Counted from the stretch's first letter, positions 48,501 through 61,312 are shown. The stretch: 64,000 nt of DNA from Syngnathus acus (GCF_901709675.1 NC_051098.1:11438918-11502917), one strand, 5' to 3'. Numbers and translations are program-made. Notes: generated from the letters alone by a model not told the origin.

Positions 48501-50963
48501 TTATCCAGGCTCTGAGCTCGCAAACTATTTGAGATCGTACAGCCAAATGTCCTCCTCCCTGGTTCAGATCTACTTTAAGAAGATTTTCCACGGCTGTCCT
48601 CTCAAAGTAAAGTGCTCCACCACTTGGGAACACCCAGAAACCAAAGGTACCAACTAAATCGATGAATCCTCCACTTTTTAAAATTATTTTCAGTGTGTGA
48701 CCCAGTGTGCCGTTTCTGACCCCCCCCTCAGATCAACACCTGATTGTCGGCGCAGAGGAAGGCATCTACACACTTAACCTTAACAGCTCGGAGGCCACCA
48801 TGGAGCTAGTACGTTTACTTTGTGGGCATGCAATGATTTTTTTTTTTTAATTTCCAAGGTCTAAAGAAAATGCTGACTCTCTGTTCTGCTTCTATTCAGT
48901 TGTATCCTGGCAAGTGCACCTGGGTCTACAGCTGTCACAACGTACTCTTGTCCGTATCGGGTACGTCTTCATCACCTTCTCGAGGACTTGGAGGAACATA
49001 TCAAGAAGTATATGAAAGCTCTCTTTTGAGAAGATCCTGTCGGTTTTTTTCTTTTTTTAGGTAAATCCTCACAGCTTCACTCCCATTCGCTGAAGGAGCT
49101 TCACGAGCAAGCTCGCAGGGACCAAAGGATGGTGGCGCTGCCCACTCATCTGCTATTGCCGCGGTAACGTCCGTCGGATGCTGCGCCACATCTTCATCAC
49201 ATGTTTTGTACTTCCTTAACTCACCCAAGAAAATGCATCTTTAGGAAATGTGCAGTGACGTGTAAAATTCCTGACACCAAAGGATGCAGGACGTGCTCAG
49301 TCGGTATTCACAAATACGTCAATTACTACAAATACTGTGTGTTTTTTTTTTCCTCCTCCAGCTATCTTTTTTTCACTCCCAAGCCTCCTTTTCAATCCCT
49401 CCTAACTGTATCTCCTTGTCTCCTCGTCTCCTTACTCAACATTCTTCTTTTTGCGGATGGTACTGTTTATTTTTGAAGCATGTGTTCCTTTTTTGTCAGC
49501 GGACAACTTCCTGTGCTGCGCACTGGAGTCCAGTGTGGTGCTGCTGCAGTGGTACGAGCCAATGAACAAGTTTTTGCTGATCAGGGTAGGCAGAGCTGCA
49601 ACAAGGAGAGTTTATTTTTCTTTAAAAAGCACATCACAAACCAGTATTATGTCATTCCATCAATGTAGCATTTCGACTTTCCCCTCCCCAACACACTGCG
49701 AGTGTTTGAGACCGTGCTGGACCCCCAGCAGGAGTACCCGCTGGTTTGTATCGGGGTCTCCCGGGGGTCCGATCACGCGCTGCCCGTCGCTTTGGAGTAC
49801 ATCAACCTCAACTCCAACTCTTGTTTCACACGCAATGACACGGGTGAGCATCACACACACTCCTGCAACTACTACTGTAATTGTAATTATAGCAATCTAA
49901 GTCTTAGCAATTAACTGACATAGCAATGATGAAAACCGGCACTGCATGTGTATCGTCACAGATCAACGCGACTCAGATGTCATACAAGTCAAACAGTTGG
50001 ACAGTAACTCGCTGCTGGTCTTATTGGAAGGTATGTTCATGTAATCTTCATATTGTCTTAATACTTTACTTAATCATTTATGTGTCATTCATCTTTCACA
50101 CTGCAGGCACAGTACACATCGTCAGCTTGGAGGGGGCGCTAAAGAGCGGCCACCCTCACGAGACCACCTTCTCACATAATGTGGAGTCTGTAGGTGAGTC
50201 ACCTCTGTCTTCCAAAGGTTTTGGAATTTAAATAATATCATAGTATAGTAATTGGACAATAAAAGCACAATAATATAAATAAAAAAGTAAATAGATGGGA
50301 ATTAAAAAAAATAGAGGACCTATTATTAGTGCTGATACTTTTTAATAATAAGTGGATTTATCATCAAATTGAAAAAATTAAGCTAAATGTTTTTTTGTCA
50401 AAAAGCTGGATATGCAACCATTCAAGGTTTATGTCTTAAACATGACAGCACTTTTAAATTATCTAAAGAGATTCATTGATTAGCCTGTCTAAATGATAGC
50501 GCCTGAACAGGGACTTGAACCCTGGACCCTCAGATTAAAAGTCTGATGCTCTACCGACTGAGCTATCCATGCTCTGACAAATTAGGTTTTACGTCAGTTT
50601 ATGTTTGTGTGTACATGAGAGCAATTTTTTTCTTTTTTTCTGCAGTGTATTTGGAGGACACATTGTTAGCGGTGTGGCGTCACGGTTGGCTGAGGAAGAA
50701 AAGAGGTGTCGCCAATGTGTTAGAAGAGACCACTGACCCCAAGAAACTCTTCCGGCTGATACAATCTGACAGGTCTGATATTTAACTTTTTGCATCTGAT
50801 TCCAAACCGATGCCATTTCTGCAGTGCTCACTGTGCTCTCAATCATATACCATAATGTCCGTGCAGGATGGTTGTCTTGGAGACGCACCAGACCAAGGAC
50901 CCCTCGGGATTTTCCAATTTGTACTTTTTAGAGATTGCTGAGAAGTACGTTATGCTTTCCTGA
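42580..50963 (+). CDS. map4k1: MAP4K1 / HPK1 serine-threonine kinase, complete, 31 exons
   Basis: Haematopoietic GCK-family kinase acting below antigen receptors toward JNK. Exons: 42580-42681, 43507-43564, 43636-43726, 43801-43865, 43951-44006, 44768-44815, 45008-45050, 45123-45195, 45260-45391, 45460-45522, 45760-45841, 46079-46195, 46264-46345, 46930-46982, 47087-47133, 47199-47246, 47318-47363, 47442-47583, 47786-47889, 47970-48008, 48517-48646, 48732-48808, 48900-48960, 49061-49163, 49245-49303, 49500-49585, 49669-49843, 49962-50030, 50107-50193, 50646-50772, 50867-50963. This gives 853 aa (human about 833). Kinase domain: GWGTYGEV loop, Lys47, HRD Asp138, DFG at 156-158, APE. The linker has DDDYDDVD (Tyr382, the SLP-76/BLNK docking type, and a DDVD caspase motif) and proline motifs PPPLPPR and [13 protein letters not shown] citron-homology domain follows. 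The acceptor at 48517 is the least certain junction. Confidence 0.94.
44232..44579. mobile_element. old hAT-type MITE in a map4k1 intron
   Basis: About 348 bp with imperfect terminal inverted repeats: left AAGGAGTTCTCAACTGG, right end read in reverse CAGGGATTATCAACTGG, 13 of 17 matching. The flanking 8-mers TCATAGAT and TCAAAGAT match at 7 of 8. Its CAACTGGTGGTCCGCGGCCC wording is typical of hAT elements. No coding capacity. Confidence 0.7.
46721..46793 (-). tRNA. solo tRNA-Lys(UUU) in a map4k1 intron, antisense to the host gene
   Basis: Complete cloverleaf with GCCTGGA acceptor (A7-U66 pair), A-box TAGCTCAGTCGGTAG, loop CTTTTAA, B-box GGTTCAAGTCC and discriminator G. It is essentially identical to vertebrate tRNA-Lys(UUU). 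No T4 run follows in the next 15 nt (only TTTATTTATTT). Confidence 0.88.
48234..48306 (-). pseudogene. tRNA-Lys(UUU)-like copy in a map4k1 intron, damaged
   Basis: Anticodon TTT is kept, but the anticodon stem has a T-C mismatch at the 30-40 pair, the T-loop base 60 is changed and the discriminator is U. The TCTG flank matches the array. Antisense to map4k1. Confidence 0.75.
48490..48510 (-). pseudogene. 21-nt tRNA-Lys 5' remnant next to a map4k1 splice acceptor
   Basis: Matches tRNA-Lys positions 1-21 at 19 of 21 bases and continues into the array's TCTG flank. The predicted map4k1 acceptor AG at 48515-48516 lies immediately after it, so the acceptor context appears to be made from tRNA-repeat sequence. 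Confidence 0.6.
50500..50572 (-). tRNA. tRNA-Lys(UUU) copy in a map4k1 intron with an acceptor mismatch
   Basis: Consensus except C3 to A, which breaks the 3-70 acceptor pair. A7-U66 is present and the discriminator is G. The flank TCTGACAAA equals that of array copy 7. Function is doubtful because of the mismatch. Confidence 0.7.
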
Positions 50964-52231
50964 TAGCTGTGAGCAGACCATGGTGGGATATGACCCGTTT
51001 CCATGCATAACTCATATCATATGAAAGGCTTGACCTCACATGATGAAACTGGTTTTGGTGGTCTTGGGGGTTGGGTCACTGGATTCCCAGTCAATGCTGA
51101 TGTAACCAATGTAGTACTGTCATGTATTAAAGTAACTTAAAGTCTCCAAGAAGTGACTTGTCCAGTAATATGTTGTTATTTTAAAAACACAAAATTATGA
51201 GAGAGAGACACTTTTACCTTCATTTAATTTCATTTCACACATAAAACTAGTTATATATCTTAACATTGTCTTATATGTGGACCAATTTGTTAACTGATGT
51301 GTTTAAACACATTCCAACCTTTGACAAAGGTAATTTTTGATGAATGACTAAATAAATTATAAGAATAGATTATTAATTATAAATACAATAATAATGATGA
51401 TAATAATAATAGGAAAAGAAAACAATAATTTGATATATATTTATAAATAGTTTTAACATAAACCATGGATTCATTGTAATGTACATAAATATAATTAAAA
51501 TAAAATGATCATAACAAAAACAGTGAAACAGGGTTGAAAATAGGAAAAAAAAGAAATGTAGTCCGACTCATATTGATGACGTCATATCTTGTATTTACTG
51601 GGGAACTGACAGCATTCGTAGTGATACAGAGAAGAATTTACCAGCAAAATAGACACTTTGCAAGACAGACAGGTACGCCAACAGACCTTTATCCATTTGA
51701 ATGCATAGAATAGCTGTTTATTTCATGCAGTCCTGGTCCGAATATATGAAATTGATGTCGAAAAAGCCACTGACAACTTAGCTTGTTGCTTCCCACGCTA
51801 GCTAACTTGCTAAAGTGATTAGCCGTCTACCAGCTAGCACTGCTTTTTACGACCAAATCATTCAAGCTTCTCGATGTCATCGTTGAAATATCGTGACCCA
51901 CGAACAGTCCTCCATTAAGTACGCGTTTCTGAAAAACCGATGTTAGGAAGTTACACTAAGCTACCGAGCAGGTAGGAAGGAAGAGATTATACATCAATAA
52001 CCCCTCTGTGTCTGCTTAAATCATCAATTTATGGATTTGCACATTGTGCAGCTTGTCTTGGCAATCACCATAATAACAGTATAATATGGATATTGTGCAC
52101 GTGAGCAAGCATAAATGATCTTCGACTAGGAAGCACATTGTTAAAAATAGGTAGTGACAAATCATGTGACAATGATTTTGAATCCTTGAAGGCTATGATC
52201 TTGGCTGGCCTGAGTGTTGAGCCTCAGTGAG
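50964..52231 (+). other. map4k1-ube4a intergenic, with ube4a 5' UTR exon and promoter
   Basis: AT-rich sequence follows the map4k1 stop, with an ATTAAA at about 51127-51132 as a possible poly(A) signal. A full CRE palindrome TGACGTCA lies at 51577-51584. A probable non-coding ube4a exon ends at 51672 (GACAG before GTACGC). The next exon begins at 52228 after CCTCAG, only four bases before the ATG. Confidence 0.5.
51577..51584. promoter_or_regulatory. CRE palindrome upstream of ube4a
   Basis: Perfect TGACGTCA about 90 bp upstream of the end of the inferred 5' UTR exon of ube4a. It is a candidate CREB/ATF site by sequence only. Confidence 0.45.
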
Positions 52232-55200
52232 ATGACTGACCAAGGCAACGACAACAACCACAACATCGCCCGTAACCCCTTCGCCGCCCTCTTCAGCTCG
52301 TTGGCTGATGCCAAGCAATTTGCGTCAGGCCAAAAGTCTGCACCGTTACCCACTGGACCGCCACGTGAGTAATTCAGAAGTGCTTCATGAAGCAGTCAAA
52401 CTGCTGTTCGTACACATGAGTCGTATTTCAAGGAACCATTGTACTTAAAAGTTAAATACAACTGAACTGTTTCAGATCTAAGAAGACAGATTTAATACAT
52501 GACTGTGTCACATTTACAGAAGATGACTCCGGAGAGAGCCAATCGGAGTCCGAGAACTCTGTCTCGGACAGCGTCGACGACAATGACGACTCTGTGACAG
52601 AGATAAGCCGATCCTTCCGATCTCGGCAGGAACTGTGCGAGCAACTCAATGTGAATCACATGATCCAGCGTATATTTCTCATCACTTTGGACAACAGTGA
52701 GTAAATCACAACTTCAGCTGCAATTTAACATGATATTTGAATCTTCCCATGTATTTTTTAACAAACACAAGCAATAAAATCATCTGTTTTACAATAAACA
52801 TACAAGGTTAATTCTCCCTTCTGCCATCTAGTGGGAGAATATTTAATTGCTCTGCCTGTCCTTGAGCCTTTTATATGAATGTAAAAAAAACATTTAGGAG
52901 TCATCAATAATCAGAAAACAAATACTTTAATATTTGTAATGTAATGACGGTGTAATATTTGTTATCAATCATTTTTTGTACTATACTGGATAGATAGATT
53001 GACATGTTCCAGTCTTGTCCTGTAGGTGGCAGTAATACAATGTGACACCCACAAAGCTGTTTTTCAACTGTAATGTATTTTGGTCGCCACTATCACTCCC
53101 ATCAAGCCTTGACTTGGTCATATGGTGAAGTCACACCAAGAATGTGCGGGAATGGAATCATGACTCATCACCGTCACGTTGCGGGAAGTTTTGCTTTGAG
53201 CGTGCTGGGTCTCTTTGCAACTGACACTCGTTTCAAGATGAGTCATTGTTCTTTGGAAGTGCACAATAAAAATCCCCAAGTCACCCAATAAACACAGCAG
53301 TGAAATCCATTTACTTGTCACAGATCTCAACCCCAACCTGTGAATTCAATCTTTTTTTTTTTTTATTCCGGCAAGTTTTTGTTTCATTTCTTTCAGGAGC
53401 GATTAATCCAGTGCATATGCGTGCATATTTTATCCTCACTTCTAGGTGATCCCGGTTTAAGAGGGGACAATGGCATCCCGCCTCGCTGTGTTTACCTGGA
53501 GGAGATGGCGGCTGATCTGGATGGACAGGATTGGCTGGACATGGATAACATAGAGCAGGTTAGGTCACCATTTTGTACATTATTTTGCATTTTGAGTAGC
53601 AGCGGTTTTGATCATGTGCTCTTCCTGTTTCTTTCCCCCACAGGTGCTTTTTAATCGTCTGCTGCTGCTCGAACCAGGAAACCATCTCATCCACATGACG
53701 TCATGCAGCGCCGTGAACCTGTCAGCTGATCGTGACGCTGGAGAGAAATGTGCCATCCCGTACCTCTTTGCTTGTTTTCAGAGGGCAAAGGAAGAGGTAT
53801 GATAAGAAGAGTATTGATGGTAAAAAGAAATTAAGGGTCCACTCAAATAAAAACTGGTGTTTTTGGTTTCATCAGGTGACCAAGGTGCCAGAGAAACTAT
53901 TGCCATTCTCCGTTCGTTGTAAGAACCTGACGATCTCAAACACACGCACAGTTCTGCTCACCCCAGAAATTTACGTCAACCAAAGTGTGTACGAGCAGCT
54001 TCTGGACCTGCTCCTGGATGCTTACAGTAGAGCACGTATGTTCTGGATCGAGCTTGCCCGAGTTCTTGTGTGCTGACTTTGTCACAGCAGAAGCTTAATG
54101 TGTCATTTTTGCTCGCTCCTTGCAATGTCCTGATGGCATTTCAGAGCCAGAGGAGGTGGTGGAGTTTATTGAGGAAGTGATCGCCGCCTTGCTCTCCGAC
54201 CAAGAGGTGCGGACCTTCCAGGAGGTGATGGTTCCAGTGTTTGATATCTTCCAGGGGAGAGTCAAAGACATGGATCTGTGTCAGCCCTTCTTATACTTCT
54301 ACCTTGACGTGCTTCTCTACTTCAGCTACAATAAAGATATCGCCAAGGTCAGAAAGCACTTTTGGAGGTTTGTTGACGTTACAAGAAGATGTCCACTGAT
54401 GCTTGATCCTTCCAGGTATTGATGGAGCACATTCAGCCCAAAGATCCGGCTAATGGCTTGATGTACCAGAAGAGCCTTTTAGGAACCGTGTTGAGCGTGT
54501 CTTGCTTGCTGAAAACACCAGGAGTGGTCGAGGGACATGGCTACTTCCTGAACCCATCACGTTCCAGCCGTCAGGAGACTAAAGTCCAGGAGGCAAACAT
54601 CCACCAGGTGAACACTTCTTCGGTTGTCAGCGGGACTACTGTGAACCCGATGAAGGCATCGGAGCTCACCCAGGTGTGGAACTTCTTTTGCAGTTTATGG
54701 GCCAGTATCACGACAAGCTGCACCAAATGTTTAAATACCTGCTGCAGCGGTCGAATGAGACGCGCCACCTGCTGCTGTCGTGGTTGGGCAACTGCCTGCA
54801 CGCAAACGCTGGCCGGGCCAAGATTTGGGCCAATCAAATGCCCGAGATCTTCTTTCAGATGTATGCCTCCGATGCGTTCTTCTTGAATTTGGGCGCAGCA
54901 CTTCTGAGGCTGTGCCAGCCCTTCTGCCGGCCACGTTCGCCCAAATTGCTCACATTTAATCCCACGTACTGCGCAATCAGAGACTTGAGTGAAGAGGAGA
55001 GGCGCATTCGCAATGTGCATGCGAGAGGTAAACAAAAGCGTCCTTCTAATGACCTTGTTTATCATTGCCGCCATTTTACTGACATGAATTGGTCAGTGGT
55101 ACAGTCAGAGCCCAATTGTTTGTAATTTACTGTGTGTGACTGCGTCCGGCTTCAAAGCGCAAATCATGAATAAGAAAAAGAGTATGCAAGTTTTTGTAGT

Positions 55201-58200
55201 GGCAAGTGAATTTATACACTGAAATAATCAGCTGTATCCTTTGCCAGGTCTTGACAAAGAAACCTGTCTGACCCCCATGCCCTCCCAGCCCACGCAGGAG
55301 CCCGCAGTGGAGTCCTACAGCCTGCTGACGGAAAACCTCGTCCTCACTCAGCTCACCCTGCATCTCGGCTTCCACAGGTTCGCTACTCCTCGTATGCGTT
55401 GTGTCTCCCATGTGACAAACATGAACCGGTGTGGTGTTGTCGCAGACTCCATGAACAGCTGGTCAAGATGAACCAGTCTCTCCACCGGCTCCAGGTGGCG
55501 TGCGAAGAAGCCCACCGTACAGGCAGCCCCATGACGGAGCAACTCTTGGAGCAGTTTGAGCGCCTGATGATTGTTTTCTTGTCAACCAAAGCCGCGACCA
55601 CGCAGCCCGCCATGCTGCAATGCTGCCTTAGCCTCCAAGCGTCCACTGCCGCTCTGCTGGTGCAGTTTGCTTTGGGAAACCACGGCCCCGAACATGTAGC
55701 ACTCAGTTTTCCGCTGCCAGCACTGCAGAACACCATGCTCTGCTTTGTACCAGGTAAGGTTAAGTATACTTCAGTTAAGATCAATACGTTTGACTAAAAC
55801 GTGTTCTATGAGATTACGTTTGTATGTTTTACAGAGTTTTTTGCCGAGAATTTGGGAGATTTCTTCGTCTTTCTGCGTCCGTTTGCCGATGATGTTTTGG
55901 AGACCTCAGCCGAAAGTCTTGAGCAGATTCTTAACTTCATCACCGTCTTCATGGGGAATGTAGAGAGGTACAATATAGGATTTGATTGTGGTAGATCAAA
56001 CAAAACCATGAGTGGTTCAATAAAAAACATCTTGAATTCATGGCAGGATGAAGAATCCACATTTAAGAGCAGAGCTGGCAGAGGTCTTAGAGGCTGTAAT
56101 GCCCCACATGTTGCCTCTGGCACCTGGTTCACCTCAGCCAATCGTCTTCCAGCGACAGAGAGTCTTCTGCTCTTACAAATATGCACCACAGTTGGCTGAA
56201 GCCCTTATCACTGTGTTTGTGGACATTGAATTTACAGGTGAGACACTTATTCCGTTCGCGTGCGGCACAACGACAAAATGCCACCTCACCATGTTTGCTT
56301 TGAAACTATCTTTTTTTTTTTTTTTAAATAAACAGAGACAGATCCTAATATCTGGAGATTTTTGCGATGTGGGGACGATATTGAAAATGGGAACCTCGCG
56401 GTGTGTTAAAAGATGTTCTCCACAGAGAAATTGCCAATTACAGATTGTTCTACAGCAAATGGAAACCTCTCATTTTTTGCCCCTTGTTGTTCTTCAGGTG
56501 ATCCTCACCAGTTTGAACAGAAGTTCAATTACAGGAGACCCATGTATCCCATCCTCAAGTTCATGTGGGGTGAAAATAACTACAGAGAGAGTATCAAGGT
56601 AATAGGAGAGATGTGTTTCTTTTTCATTTGGTTTTGAAAAAATAAAAGCCCAACTTGGTTCTTACTACCAATGACCATGTAGCAAATCAATAAGAACATA
56701 TACTTTTGTGTTTTCTCAGCATTTGGCAGACTATGCATCCAAGAACCTGGAAGCCATGAATCCTCCTTTGTTCCTCAGGTTCCTCAACCTGCTAATGAAC
56801 GACGCCATCTTTCTTTTGGATGAGGCTATTCAGGTGAGGCGACACCACACAAATAACACAGGAATAACGCATATCCCCTTTCAAGTAGTTTTTGTCTCAC
56901 TGTGCAAGGGAAACAATGGATTTTATTTTTCAGCTATACTTGTTTTGAATCTTGCAGTACCTGAGTAAAATCAAGATCCTGCAGCTGGAGTGGGATCGAG
57001 GGGAGTGGGATGACCTGGCCCCTGATGCCCGAAGGGAAAGGGAGTCAAGCCTGCAGATGTTTGGACAGCTGGGTCGCTTCCACAACATCATGTCTAATGA
57101 GACCATCGGCACGCTGGCCTTCCTCACCTCAGGTTGGACTGATTCAAATGCACTATATTTTAAATTCTTGCCATTCTTCTGCAATAATGTCCCTGTTTTA
57201 TCCCCTCCTAGAGATCAAAGGGATCTTTGTGCACCCTTTTCTGGCTGAGAGGATCATCTCCATGCTCAACTACTTTTTACAGCACCTGGTAGGACCCAAG
57301 ATGGGTGCTCTTAAAGTGAAGGACTTCAGTGAGTTTGACTTTAAGCCTCAGCAGCTTGTCTCTGACATCTGCACCATCTACCTGAACCTGGGGTACGTTG
57401 TGAGCGCTCTCCTGAGCGCTGTGTTGGATGATTTTGCTTCAACCGGTTGAGTTACTGTAATTTAATATATTTGTTATTTTCTTTTAAAGAGATGAGGAGA
57501 ATTTCTGTACTACCGTCCCAAAGGATGGACGTTCGTATTCGCCGACCCTCTTTTCCCAAACAGTGAGGGTACTGAAGAAAATCAACAAGCCCGGGGACAT
57601 GATTGTGGCTTTTGGACTCCTTGCTGATAAAATAAAGGTATTTGTCTCTGTAGGAGACAATCAAAATATATTTTTTTTGGGGGGGGGGAGGAATCCTGTG
57701 TATTTCAAACTCTCCTGTCACTCTGCCTGCACTGTAGTCCCATGCAGATCGACAGTTGCAAGACGAGGAGACTTATTCGGATGCCCCAGAGGAATTCTTA
57801 GATCCCATTATGTCCACACTGATGCTGGATCCCGTTCTTCTTCCTTCTTCCAACGTCACAGTCGACCGCTCAACTATAGCAAGGCATCTCCTCAGGTTAG
57901 TTCTCAAATAACGTCAGGGTTCTTTTACATCTCTGGTTTGTTTTCGTTGCTTTGAATCAATTAAAAGGTTTGTAAACTTGATTCATTTTGCCACGGGTTT
58001 AGTTCCTTCTCACACTAAAAAAAACAAAGCAAAAGAGTGTCTATAAAAAGAGTGTGTCCTCATTCCAGTGACCAGACAGACCCATTCAACCGCAGTCCTC
58101 TCACCATGGACCAGATCAGGCCAAATGAGGAGCTCAGACAACAGATCTTACAGTGGCTGGATAAGCATAAGCAGGAGAGGCTGCAGCTGGGACCAAGTGA

Positions 58201-58210
58201 CCAGACTTGA
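52232..58210 (+). CDS. ube4a: ubiquitin conjugation factor E4 A (U-box ligase), complete
   Basis: E4/E3 ligase that extends ubiquitin chains. Exons: 52232-52364, 52520-52696, 53446-53558, 53644-53796, 53876-54035, 54145-54347, 54416-54607, 54694-55027, 55248-55377, 55446-55753, 55835-55967, 56047-56237, 56498-56598, 56720-56833, 56958-57132, 57212-57392, 57490-57637, 57738-57895, 58069-58210. All borders are GT-AG and the phases join to 1,081 aa (human about 1,066). It starts MTDQGNDNN and [16 protein letters not shown], has the long alpha-helical Ufd2 core with [20 protein letters not shown] and [20 protein letters not shown], and ends in a U-box (about residues 1002-1076) with [19 protein letters not shown] and [19 protein letters not shown]. 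No catalytic cysteine is expected in a U-box. Confidence 0.97.
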
Positions 58211-60900
58211 TCCGCTCAGTGCCTAACAGTGACTGCATCCTTGTTTGCTTTCCTCTTTTACATCGAGAGTGCTCCTCTGCCTTTTTTTGGAGGAGGGGTA
58301 ATCTCTGGTGTGCTTGTCGCCACAGATTCTAGACTTCTGTCTAATACTGCATTCAAATCCTATTTAATACAGCCTAGCCTTCGTACAACAGACTGCCGCA
58401 TCACAGCTGGTTGACAAATGTTTGCCCACTGGGAAACATTAGCATTTTGGGAGGAATGGGATTTTAAGCAGAATAGCGCAACTACAGGACCGTGAAAAAG
58501 CATTTGCCTCATCCAGATTGTTGTATTTTTTATTTTTTTTTTAACCTCACTTAAATGTTTCATACCAGTCAGCTAATTTTAAACTCCTCGGCCCATCGCA
58601 GACACGGAGAGATGCACACAAATGCAACTGAACCGGACCATCATGAACGAATTACAGTCGGCGACTCGTTCTCGCACACCTTGCGATTGACCCTCGACCG
58701 CATAGCAACTTGCTGCAGCACAAAAAAAAAAAAAAAAAAAAAGAAATTAAAAAAAAAAGAGTAGCGGTAATGAAATATGGTGTTCTAGGAATGTGAAGAT
58801 TGGGAGAGTAAAAAAGGGTTGCATATTGATATTTGTCTGTTTCGTAATTATTATAATACAAATGTCCACATAATTATTCATAATATCAATTAATCATAAG
58901 TATAATCAACGTGATCTCAGCAAATTAATTTCAGAAGTGTATAACACACTTTGCATTAATCAATACTTCTCAAGTTTAAGAAGCTTGGTGACCCCTGTGT
59001 CAGTTTTTATTGAACCACAAACAAAACCATTTTCATGCCCGCTGTGCTGTTAGTGAAAAATAAAGAAGAGAGTGTGGCTAGTTAAGAGACTGTTAGCATT
59101 GATTGCGCCAACATTTTGTTGACAGAGACTCTCCACGCTGCACTATTTTAACCACAGGTACACATAAAAAATATTAGAAATATTAAGTATTATTTTCAAA
59201 CACAACATATACATACTGTATATACTGTATCGGTACAGCCTGTCAGCAGTGGTCTGGATTTGGCTTCTTACCTTTTTTTTTTTTTTGCGACAGCTCATGT
59301 GATACGATGTTGCGTTTTCGATATCGTGTCACAGTTCACCTGTGTATCCATCACAAGTTAATGAGAAAGATGGATTGCAATCATTGCTGCCGAAAGTGGC
59401 ACAAATAGTTGTTGGGTTCAGGAAGCAAGGTAACCAATAAATGCTAATAATACATATGGATAATATAAGTTTTTCATTCAAACAGTAAGGCCCTCTGAGG
59501 ACTAAAAAAAAAAATCTGAAATTTAATCTCCTCACCCCTGTCTTGACTTTTGTGATACTTTGACATTCACATCAATTGTAATGTTAGGGCTTTTTAAATA
59601 TTCTTCACACACGTACCACCTTAACAAAACCTCATATAGCTACACAAGTATTTTGTGATGCTTAGATGGCAGAGTTGAATATTTATTACTTAGGCTCCAA
59701 CTACAGTTGCATTACTAATACGCAGCACTTTTGTGTCAAGCTACATAGAGATATAAACAGCTCCTAAACTGTAAGGCAAATATTTTTTTTAAACGTGTGA
59801 GGTTTTTATTTAGAGCCCTCATTGTATTTGTTTTGTAAATTGCAATGACGGCTTCATAAGCACACGTCAGCATTTAAAGGTCTGACATGATTAAAGAATA
59901 TATTTGTCCTGTCAGATACCGCATTAAGGAAGTCTTGCTGGAAAGTCCACTATGCACAGCACAATTCCTTAGTTTTAAATGTGAAATCTCTTTTTTGCCA
60001 ACTATGTGCTTGCTGGTGGTTGACCAAAAAAAATAACGAAGAAACTGATGACAGTCGGTTTAAGGATACAAATGTTTATATCTATTACAGAGGTGCTGAA
60101 CATTCACTGGGATGTCATTTATTCTGTTTACCCAACACAACAAAGATGGGGAGGTGAGGGGTTATTTTTCGTTATTAATGTTTTGTAGCGTTAAAGAGGT
60201 GGCAAAGTTCTCAGAGAGGCGTTTAAAATAATCTGTTTGGATTGACAAAGTCAAATTACAATATAATACAAGAGTACGGGCTGCTGAATGTTATTTTATT
60301 TTCCCTGTGTTTATCCTGAGACCAGATATTACTTTCTTAATTTCCCTTTAAATTGCTAACGGTTAACTGATTGCTGGTAGTGTTTTGCAAGGATTTTATA
60401 TTGTTTGCATTAACATGAAGAGCCAACTGAATTACACTTTTGAGACATTTTGGTTTTTCTAAATAGAGAGAGCTGCAGGTAGAGTGCAAGGAGGAGATTG
60501 ACTCAATAAGTGCAGGTTTATCCGTTTAGAATTTAAGAAATAAAAGTTATTCAATGTGGTTGTGATCAAGACAAAATGTGAAGGAAGTACAGTATGTGGT
60601 GGTTTGGCATGCCTGTGCTTTAAGAATCTTTGGTGAAAATATAATGCTCTATTTTTGTTTTATTGTAAAATTTTACTTTGAGTGTACAGTATAATTAAAA
60701 AAAATAAAAACCATTTGTCTTTTTTGTGGCTATATGCTAGATTTTATTTTACACTGTGTAAAATGAGGTGGGCATATTTTGCTTGTTTATGAGTGCCTTT
60801 AGAGAAAAAATGGTGGAATATCGAATATCACCACCACAAATGCATGTTTCTTGCAAATGTGGCACAGTTTTAAAGCAAATAAATAGGTTATTAATGGTAC
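58211..60900 (+). other. ube4a: ube4a 3' UTR and intergenic sequence
   Basis: No open reading frame of note. An A19 run lies near 58722-58742. AATAAA candidates occur near 59059 and at 60703-60708; the latter would give a 3' UTR of about 2.5 kb. The first strong cleavage site cannot be chosen without transcripts. Confidence 0.45.
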
Positions 60901-61039
60901 AGCTAACCAAGGAGCATTGAAACAACACTTGCGCTATTTTCGGATTTTATTATGCGTCTATTCGTGCAACATTGCTCTCGTTCAAAGAAGTGGTTTGGTT
61001 TTGTCGCGTGCCTCTGTTTATTCCAACAGTTTATTCCAA

Positions 61040-61312
61040 CAGTTTGACTTCTTTTTGTCATTCAAGTGCGCCGCTCGTTTCCCGGGCAAAGCCCCTGAAT
61101 CTGATTAGAACTCGGCGGCGCTGAGCTCCAATCGCGCCCACTGAGCGAATGCATTGTCCGGGCAGTGTCGGGTCCGCCCCGCAACCTGGATAACGACGCG
61201 TCGGCCAGTAAGAGCGGAGGCCGTGGCGGAGCTTGTTTATGTGGAGTGCTGGCTCAGGGTTCCGCCCACCGACGTATCTGTGATTGCAGGGCACATAGGC
61301 ACAGAGTGTAAA
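61040..61312 (+). promoter_or_regulatory. kmt2a: kmt2a CpG-rich promoter and 5' UTR
   Basis: The base composition changes abruptly from AT-rich to GC-rich at about 61060, with many CpG dinucleotides through to about 61620, spanning the first coding exon. This is the expected CpG-island promoter of a housekeeping chromatin regulator. The start site is unknown. Confidence 0.6.

Noticed and set aside
49451-49900. 149-codon frame over map4k1 exons 49500-49585 and 49669-49843
   Set aside because: Wrong frame relative to the citron-homology protein; a shadow of the real exons.
55383-56189. Minus-strand frames of 127-133 codons opposite ube4a
   Set aside because: Antisense shadows of well-conserved ube4a exons without independent support.
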